Shown piece by piece: positions 1 to 3,709 of a DNA stretch of 5,726 nucleotides. The notes below the pieces were generated by a model, which was not told where the DNA came from, did not search any database, and saw only the letters and a list, made by a program, of their open reading frames with translations. A program made the translations under genes and the position numbers. Source of the DNA: Planctomycetota bacterium (GTDB lineage Bacteria > Planctomycetota > Phycisphaerae > FEN-1346 > JAACEH01); the NCBI GenBank assembly GCA_016935955.1, contig JAFGPY010000243.1, forward strand, positions 1 to 5,726, in the 5' to 3' direction. Every line of letters begins with the position of its first letter. The first letter of the stretch is position 1.

Positions 1-1164
1 CGGCACGACGTTGCCCGTGTCGCGGACCAACGTGATGGAGCGGTCGGCGATCTTCTGGGCGACCTGCTTCCCGGGCGACGCGGCGATGCGCGCCTTGGCT
101 TCGGCGTCGTCGGCGATCGGTTTCTTGTGCAGGTTCAGCCTCGCCTTGAGTTCCAGCACGCGGCGGACGGAGGCTTCGACCTGGATCTGGTCAACCTCGC
201 CGCGCTCGACGCACCCGACCAGGTACTCCAGGACGCGCGGCACGTTGCGGACGAACAGCAGAATATCGTTGCCCGCCTGGAGGGCCAGGCGATAGCGGTC
301 CAGCTCGCGATAGTGGTAGCTGACGCCGCCCATGTTCAGGGCGTCGGTGATGATAACGCCCTCGAAGCCCAGCTCGCCGCGCAGCAGGTCGGTGACCAGG
401 TAGCGGCTGACGACGGCCGGCAGTGGATTGCGCGGGTCGCCGGCCTGGGGGTCCATCGAGGGCAGGCCGATGCACGAGACCATGATGCTCATGACGCCGG
501 CGTCGATGGCCGCCTTGAAGGGCAGGGCACTCTGTCGCCGCCACTCGGAAGGCGACAGGGGATTGACCAGCGTCATCAGGTGCTGGTCGCGATCGTCGAA
601 TCCGTCGCCCGGGAAGTGCTTGGCGCAGGCAGCCATGGCGTGGTCCTGAATGCCGCGAACGCAGGCGGCCCCGAGCCGCGCGACCTCCTCGGGCCGCCGT
701 CCCAGGGAATCGACCTGCCGCTGGTAGTCCTTCACGGCGGCAATGTCGACGATCGGCCCGAAGGCCAGATTGTATCCGCAGGCCACGGCCTCGATCGCGG
801 TGACCTTGCCGGCATCGTAGGCCAACTGCTCGTCGCCGACGGCCCCCATGGCCATGCGTCCGGGCAGGTGCGTGCCTTCGGGGATGCGCTCGCCGGGGCC
901 GACCTCGAAGTCGCCCGAAATCAGCAGGGGGATCTCCGCGGCCCGCTGGGCCTCGGTGGCCACACGGCGGCACTTGGCCATCGGCCCGCCGAACATGTGT
1001 CCGCCGCCGATGCCCGTCTGGGCCACGTACTCGCCGATTCCGAGTGGCGCCGCCGTGTGCTCGGTCAGCATCGGAAACAGCAGTTGTCCGACCTTCTGCC
1101 TCAGGGATAAGTTGCCCAGGGTCTTGTCGACCCACGCCCGCTGCCCGTCACTCAACGCCTGCAT
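1..1164 (-). CDS. Family 3 glycoside hydrolase, probable beta-N-acetylhexosaminidase (N-terminal 388 residues, cut by window edge)
   Basis: The minus-strand frame is open from ATG at 1164 to the left edge, so the C-terminus is missing. GH3 N-terminal barrel features seen: LSLRQKVGQLLFPML (residues 19-33), GGGHMFGG (53-60), GYNLAFGPIVDI (130-141), KHFPGDG (182-188), RDQH (192-195), and GFEGVIITDALNMGG (266-280). By analogy with NagZ/YbbD, D274 is the nucleophile, and D193 with H195 form the Asp-His acid/base dyad. That points to N-acetylhexosaminidase action, such as on muropeptides or chitin-like sugars; the substrate is inferred. The end of the window enters a SITLVRDTGNVVP segment, typical of the start of the GH3 second domain, so a two-domain enzyme of about 500-650 residues is expected. 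No signal peptide is visible, which suggests a cytoplasmic enzyme. The start is supported by GAGGTGA (minus strand, 1174-1168) three bases upstream of the ATG. It is divergent from the gntR-type gene. Confidence 0.93.
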   Translation of the reverse strand, partial: MQALSDGQRAWVDKTLGNLSLRQKVGQLLFPMLTEHTAAPLGIGEYVAQTGIGGGHMFGGPMAKCRRVATEAQRAAEIPLLISGDFEVGPGERIPEGTHLPGRMAMGAVGDEQLAYDAGKVTAIEAVACGYNLAFGPIVDIAAVKDYQRQVDSLGRRPEEVARLGAACVRGIQDHAMAACAKHFPGDGFDDRDQHLMTLVNPLSPSEWRRQSALPFKAAIDAGVMSIMVSCIGLPSMDPQAGDPRNPLPAVVSRYLVTDLLRGELGFEGVIITDALNMGGVSYHYRELDRYRLALQAGNDILLFVRNVPRVLEYLVGCVERGEVDQIQVEASVRRVLELKARLNLHKKPIADDAEAKARIAASPGKQVAQKIADRSITLVRDTGNVVP

Positions 1165-1203
1165 CAGTCACCTCGCTCAGGTTGCCTGCCATGTGGAAGC
1201 CGG

Positions 1204-1258
1204 CCCGTCTTCCCATTCCAGCGCCGTCCGGACGGCGCGCTCCGGGAAGACTACCGGG
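1204..1258. repeat. Large imperfect palindrome / two-stem hairpin upstream of the hydrolase gene
   Basis: The core is an 18-bp perfect palindrome, GCGCCGTCCGGACGGCGC, at 1221-1238. It is enclosed by a second perfect 8-bp stem, GTCTTCCC (1207-1214) with GGGAAGAC (1244-1251), separated by a small internal loop. CCC (1204-1206) could add three more pairs with GGG (1256-1258) across a 4-base bulge. It lies 40-94 bases upstream of the hydrolase start and 80 bases before the -35 of the divergent promoter. There is no T-run on either side and no convergent gene end, so it is unlikely to be a terminator. It may be an operator, a folded 5' leader of the hydrolase mRNA, or a mobile palindromic repeat. 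Confidence 0.75.
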
Positions 1259-1304
1259 TTTTTGGTCGAGAATCAATCTGTATCACAGAAAACACGCCTC
1301 AGCC

Positions 1305-1327
1305 GCCGAAAGGGCCGCTTTTTCGGC
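1305..1327. repeat. Hairpin just upstream of the regulator promoter
   Basis: GCCGAAA (1305-1311) and TTTCGGC (1321-1327) form a perfect 7-bp inverted repeat around a 9-base loop. It ends 10 bases before the -35 hexamer of the plus-strand promoter. The T-run lies in the loop and 3' arm rather than after the stem, so it does not look like an intrinsic terminator on either strand. Function is unknown; an upstream protein-binding site is possible. Confidence 0.4.
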
Positions 1328-1337
1328 AGAATTAGTA

Positions 1338-1365
1338 TTGACAGGGCGGTGACTACTGTTATACT
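1338..1365 (+). promoter_or_regulatory. Sigma-70-type promoter with extended -10 for the GntR/ABC operon
   Basis: A perfect -35 hexamer TTGACA (1338-1343) is followed after 16 bp by TATACT (1360-1365, five of six consensus bases). TG at 1357-1358 sits exactly one base before it, giving an extended -10 (TGTTATACT). The predicted transcript start is near 1371-1373, leaving a leader of about 20 bases before the ATG at 1392. It is the strongest promoter match in the window and lies in the AT-richest stretch. Its spacer, -10 and start site are covered by the inverted repeat at 1349-1376, implying steric repression. Confidence 0.85.
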
Positions 1366-1376
1366 ACTGTAGTCAC
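1349..1376. promoter_or_regulatory. Operator-like inverted repeat overlapping the promoter, probable autoregulatory GntR site
   Basis: Two perfect 8-base arms, GTGACTAC (1349-1356) and GTAGTCAC (1369-1376), are separated by 12 bases. A nested 11-bp palindrome ACTAC-T-GTAGT occupies 1363-1373. ACTACTGT also occurs as a direct repeat at 1352-1359 and 1363-1370, with an 11-base period. The site therefore holds three ACTAC-type half sites around the -10 and transcript start. GntR/YtrA repressors usually bind palindromes at their own promoters. The neighbouring regulator as the ligand is inference; the symmetry is directly seen. Confidence 0.8.
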
Positions 1377-1391
1377 TTGGGAGTGCGGCCC

Positions 1392-1871
1392 ATGTACATT
1401 CGCGTCGAAGCGTCTTCCGGAGTGCCCATCACGCGGCAGATTGCCGACCAGGTGCGGTCGCTCTGCGCCAGCGGCACGCTGCGGCCGGGCGAGCAGTTGC
1501 CCAGCGTCCGGGCTCTGGCGCGGGACCTGACGGTCAACCAGAACACAATCCTGCGGGTCTACGAACGGCTGACGGCCGAAGGGCTGTTGGAGATGCGGCA
1601 CGGGGCGGGGACCTTCGTCGCCGACAGTCAGCCCGAGGGGCAGCTCCGTCAGCAGCGCGACCAGTTGCGGACCGAGGCCGAACTTCTCGTTGAGCATGCC
1701 GCGCGGCTGGGCCTGAGTGCCGACAGCGTGCGGCAGATGATCGAGGAGGCCTATCGCCGCCGTGACGGCAACGGACACGCGGACAATCGCGGCGACGCCG
1801 GCGACACCGGCAGCGACACGACGGGAAACGAGGGCAGCCAGGGCGCTGGGGGGGAGTCCGAGGAGTCGTAG
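1392..1871 (+). CDS. GntR-family transcriptional regulator, YtrA-type
   Basis: This 159-residue protein has an N-terminal winged helix-turn-helix of the GntR family. VPITRQIADQVRSLCASGTLRPGEQLPSVRALARDL (residues 11-46) is followed by recognition-helix sequence TVNQNTILRVYERLTAEGLL (47-66) and the wing RHGAGTFVAD (69-78). Residues 82-124 form a short, mostly helical segment, probably for dimerisation; there is no room for an FCD, UTRA or aminotransferase effector domain. That architecture defines the YtrA subfamily, which typically controls adjacent ABC transporter genes. ATG at 1392 is preferred over the in-frame TTG at 1377 because GGGAG (1379-1383) lies 8 bases before the ATG and the TTG has no such site. 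Residues 125-159 are an unusual Gly/Asp/Ser/Asn-rich acidic tail. It probably represses the promoter immediately upstream and, by readthrough, the ABC genes downstream. Confidence 0.92.
   Translation: MYIRVEASSGVPITRQIADQVRSLCASGTLRPGEQLPSVRALARDLTVNQNTILRVYERLTAEGLLEMRHGAGTFVADSQPEGQLRQQRDQLRTEAELLVEHAARLGLSADSVRQMIEEAYRRRDGNGHADNRGDAGDTGSDTTGNEGSQGAGGESEES
1791..1808 (+). repeat. Two tandem 9-bp units inside the regulator's 3' end
   Basis: GGCGACGCC (1791-1799) is followed directly by GGCGACACC (1800-1808), and then by the related GGCAGCGACACG. The units encode Gly-Asp-Ala and Gly-Asp-Thr in the low-complexity tail of the regulator. This pattern suggests the tail grew or varies by replication slippage (inference). 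Confidence 0.5.
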
Positions 1872-1923
1872 TGTCGGCCGCTTAATCCCTCACATTGCTG
1901 GGGGCCTGTTGGGGTTGTACGAG

Positions 1924-1942
1924 CCCGCCGCACTGCGGCGGG
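1924..1942. repeat. Perfect 8-bp stem, 3-base loop hairpin
   Basis: CCCGCCGC and GCGGCGGG surround the loop ACT, giving an all-GC stem that should be very stable in RNA. It is the inner structure of the composite intergenic element and carries TACGAG direct repeats on each side. No poly-T tract follows (the next bases are ATACGAG), which argues against a Rho-independent terminator. Confidence 0.7.
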
Positions 1943-1968
1943 ATACGAGATGGTTTCAGGCATTCGAT

Positions 1969-1987
1969 CCCCCAGCGTTGCTGGGGG
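1969..1987. repeat. Perfect 8-bp stem, 3-base loop hairpin; its right arm repeats an upstream copy
   Basis: CCCCCAGC and GCTGGGGG surround the loop GTT. The right arm with flanking bases (TTGCTGGGGGC) duplicates 1895-1905. The downstream sequence is CTTGCTGGGT, with no T-run. At 117 bases before the ATPase start, it could protect or expose the downstream mRNA, or it could be part of a dispersed repeat family. Confidence 0.7.
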
Positions 1988-2038
1988 CTTGCTGGGTGGG
2001 CGGTCGGGGAAGGCGGGGACGAGGGTCAACGTGGCGGT

Positions 2039-2060
2039 GCTTGGGTGGCGCTTGGGTGAA
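2039..2060 (+). repeat. 11-bp tandem duplication upstream of the ATPase start
   Basis: GCTTGGGTGGC (2039-2049) and GCTTGGGTGAA (2050-2060) are adjacent copies sharing their first nine bases. They lie just before the two candidate ribosome-binding sites of the ATPase gene. No promoter hexamers were recognised in the surrounding stretch 1999-2079. Confidence 0.45.
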
Positions 2061-2103
2061 GTCGGTAGGTGAAGAGGCGATGGTTCGCCGGGAGAGTGCG
2101 ACG

Positions 2104-3024
2104 ATGGACAATCTGGTGATTGACGTTCAGCACGTCGAGAAGCGCTTTGGCCGCAACACGGTCCTGGCGGACCTGTCGTTCGGCGTCGAGGCGGGCAAGA
2201 CCTACGCCTTCCTGGGCCGCAACGGTGCGGGCAAGACGACGACCATCCGCATGATGCTGGGCCTGCTCGCGCCCGACGCCGGAACGATCCGCGTCCTGGG
2301 CATGGACCCCCGGCGGGATTCGGTGGCCATCCGCGGCCGCGTGGGCTACCTGGCCGAGGACCAGCAGATGTTCGGCTGGATGCGCGTCAGCGAGATGATC
2401 TCGTTCCTGGCGCCGTTCTACCCGACGTGGGATCGTGACCTGGCGGCCAGTCTGCTGAAGCGGTTCGAGCTGTCGCCGCGAACGCGGGTCAAGCACCTGT
2501 CGAAGGGTCAGAACGCGCGGCTCGGGTTGCTGCTGGCCCTGGCCCATCGGCCTGAGCTGGTCATCCTGGACGATCCGACCCTGGGGCTGGACCCGCTGAT
2601 GCGCAAGCAGTTCCTGCGCGACATTGTCACGTACCTGCAGGGCGAAGGCGTCACGGTGCTGTTCAGTTCGCACCTGCTCTACGAGGTCGAGCCGGTGGCC
2701 GACGAGGTGGCCATTCTCGATTGCGGCCGCATCATTCGCCAGGGACCGACCGATCAGTTGCGCAGCGAGGTCAAGCAACTGGTCATGCTGACGGGCGACT
2801 ACGAGCGGCTCGACGAGTTGCCGCACGTGCTCGACGTGCAGCCGCGCGGCAACCAGACGGCCGTCACGGTCGAACACGTCGAGCAAGCCCTGGCTGCGGC
2901 CGAGGCCGCGGGCGTGTACCCGACGGTGGTCGAGTTGAACCTGGACGAGATCTTCGAGGCCTACGTTATCCGAACGAACGGGCGGGACCATGTGGCGGAA
3001 ACTGATCTGGAAAGAGTGGTGTGA
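2104..3024 (+). CDS. ABC transporter ATP-binding protein (ABC-2 exporter type, YtrB-like)
   Basis: This 306-residue cytoplasmic ATPase powers the two permeases encoded next to it. Motifs in order: A-loop region RFGRNTVL (14-21), Walker A GRNGAGKTT (38-46), Q-loop region YLAEDQQMF (82-90), signature LSKGQ (132-136), Walker B LVILDDPT (152-159), D-loop GLDP (161-164), and switch His in LFSSHL (H190). The usual catalytic Glu after Walker B is Asp (D157), and the signature has Lys for the first Gly of LSGGQ. Residues 216-306 form the C-terminal extension common in ABC-2 export ATPases and end with the familiar NLDEIFEAYV-type helix. ATG at 2104 is preferred, with GGGAG (2090-2094) nine bases upstream. 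An in-frame ATG at 2080, eight residues longer, has AGGTGA (2067-2072) at good spacing and cannot be excluded. The substrate is unknown. The gene follows the regulator after a 232-base structured gap. Confidence 0.95.
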   Translation: MDNLVIDVQHVEKRFGRNTVLADLSFGVEAGKTYAFLGRNGAGKTTTIRMMLGLLAPDAGTIRVLGMDPRRDSVAIRGRVGYLAEDQQMFGWMRVSEMISFLAPFYPTWDRDLAASLLKRFELSPRTRVKHLSKGQNARLGLLLALAHRPELVILDDPTLGLDPLMRKQFLRDIVTYLQGEGVTVLFSSHLLYEVEPVADEVAILDCGRIIRQGPTDQLRSEVKQLVMLTGDYERLDELPHVLDVQPRGNQTAVTVEHVEQALAAAEAAGVYPTVVELNLDEIFEAYVIRTNGRDHVAETDLERVV

Positions 3025-3709
3025 GCAGCGCTGGCGGCTGGCCTTCGGCTGCGTGCTGTTCGGCGGCTTCACGCTGATCGGCCTCTCGACGCGCATGATG
3101 GAGGACGAGATGGTCATTGCCTTTGGCCTGATCTTCGGCGCGCCGCTGATGGTCCTGCTGACGAGCATGGCCCCCCTGGCCGGCGAGCGCGAGGAAGGCA
3201 CCATGGCGGTCCTCGTCGCCCTGCCGCTCAGGCCGTGGAAGATCCTGCTCGTCAAGACGCTGATGGCGGTCGCCGTCTGTCTCGCGCCGCTCGTCGTCAT
3301 CCTTGCGGTGACTCTCGCCGTGGCCGGCGACCGCGAACTGACCTTCCGCCGGATTCTCGAGTTTCACGCCCTGTCCATGGGCTTCAGCGCGATGCTGCTC
3401 GTCTGGTCGCTGGCCTTCGGCGCTCGGATGGCGACCGAGGCCCGTGCGGCCCTGGTGACCCTGGCCGTCGCCGCCTTCTGGTGCATCTCGTTCATGGCCC
3501 TTGGTATGTCCCTGGACATCGTCAGGCGCGACGGGAACCATGAGGCCCTGCTGGCCTTGGGGTCTCTGCACCCGATGGGCGGCATACGCGAGGGACCGTT
3601 CCGGGCCTGCCCGACGTGGCTCTGGGCGGTGGTGCAGTCGGCGATCATGGCGGGTCTGTGGCTCTGGACGGCGCGGCGGTGGACGCGCTTGGGCGGGAGG
3701 GCGGCATGA
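2990..3709 (+). CDS. ABC-2 type permease subunit (first of two)
   Basis: This 239-residue integral inner-membrane protein opens with an amphipathic WRKLIWKEWCEQRWRL segment (2-17), typical of ABC-2 permeases. Six hydrophobic helices are apparent, at about residues 18-34, 42-63, 90-112, 126-145, 153-175 and 209-228. Between helices 2 and 3 lies GEREEGTMAVLVALPLRPWK (65-84), the family's cytoplasmic coupling region with its conserved Glu-x-Gly-Thr pattern. The start at 2990 overlaps the ATPase end by 35 bases and has only a weak GGGA upstream, so translation is probably coupled to the ATPase. The family exports drugs, lipids, peptides or polysaccharides, or supports envelope functions, and nothing here fixes the substrate. 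It probably pairs with the next, much larger permease as a heterodimer. Confidence 0.93.
   Translation: MWRKLIWKEWCEQRWRLAFGCVLFGGFTLIGLSTRMMEDEMVIAFGLIFGAPLMVLLTSMAPLAGEREEGTMAVLVALPLRPWKILLVKTLMAVAVCLAPLVVILAVTLAVAGDRELTFRRILEFHALSMGFSAMLLVWSLAFGARMATEARAALVTLAVAAFWCISFMALGMSLDIVRRDGNHEALLALGSLHPMGGIREGPFRACPTWLWAVVQSAIMAGLWLWTARRWTRLGGRAA
3696..3700 (+). promoter_or_regulatory. Ribosome-binding site of the second permease, inside the first permease gene
   Basis: GGAGG, extended to GGGAGG from 3695, lies five bases before the ATG at 3706. The downstream start overlaps the upstream stop as ATGA. This strong site supports the chosen start and means the second permease can be translated both by coupling and by direct initiation. 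Confidence 0.8.

Larger units (their letters stand above)
1895..1998. repeat. Composite intergenic hairpin and direct-repeat element (REP-like)
   Basis: Between the regulator and the ATPase, TTGCTGGGGGC occurs twice (1895-1905 and 1978-1988) as an 11-bp direct repeat. Between the copies is a perfect hairpin, CCCGCCGC-ACT-GCGGCGGG (1924-1942), flanked on both sides by TACGAG (1918-1923 and 1944-1949). A second perfect hairpin, CCCCCAGC-GTT-GCTGGGGG, occupies 1969-1987. The arm CCCCCAGC (1969-1976) can pair with either GCTGGGGG copy (1897-1904 or 1980-1987), so two folds compete. Neither hairpin is followed by a T-run, so a classical intrinsic terminator is not supported. It could be a dispersed palindromic repeat, an mRNA-processing or stability element, or an attenuator tuning ABC gene expression. 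Confidence 0.75.

Noticed and set aside
127..1110. 327-codon plus-strand open frame opposite the hydrolase
   Set aside because: The minus-strand frame reads as a clear GH3 enzyme. The plus-strand product is a compositional shadow without domain features.
191..1135. 314-codon minus-strand frame overlapping the hydrolase in another phase
   Set aside because: It is Arg/Gly/Pro-rich with no motifs. The real frame is the one starting at 1164, which contains the KHFPGDG and TDALNMGG motifs.
1251..1310. Minus-strand promoter for the hydrolase gene
   Set aside because: The best candidate is an extended -10-like TGTGATACA on the minus strand, which matches the hexamer at only three positions and has no -35 at proper spacing. 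Not reported as a feature.
1969..1998. Intrinsic terminator after the regulator gene
   Set aside because: The hairpin is strong but is followed by CTTGCTGGGT rather than a T-run, so only a structural repeat can be claimed.
1895..1998. CRISPR array or tRNA-like gene
   Set aside because: Only two repeat copies exist, with no regular spacers, and no cloverleaf with the conserved T-loop could be drawn.
1762..2103. Upstream in-frame extension of the ATPase overlapping the regulator gene
   Set aside because: The frame is open by chance through the hairpin element. The extension has no ABC homology, and better starts with ribosome-binding sites exist at 2104 and 2080.
2026..3300. 424-codon minus-strand open frame across the ATPase and first permease
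   Set aside because: It lies opposite an unmistakable ABC ATPase with all motifs, and its composition is that of a GC-driven shadow frame.
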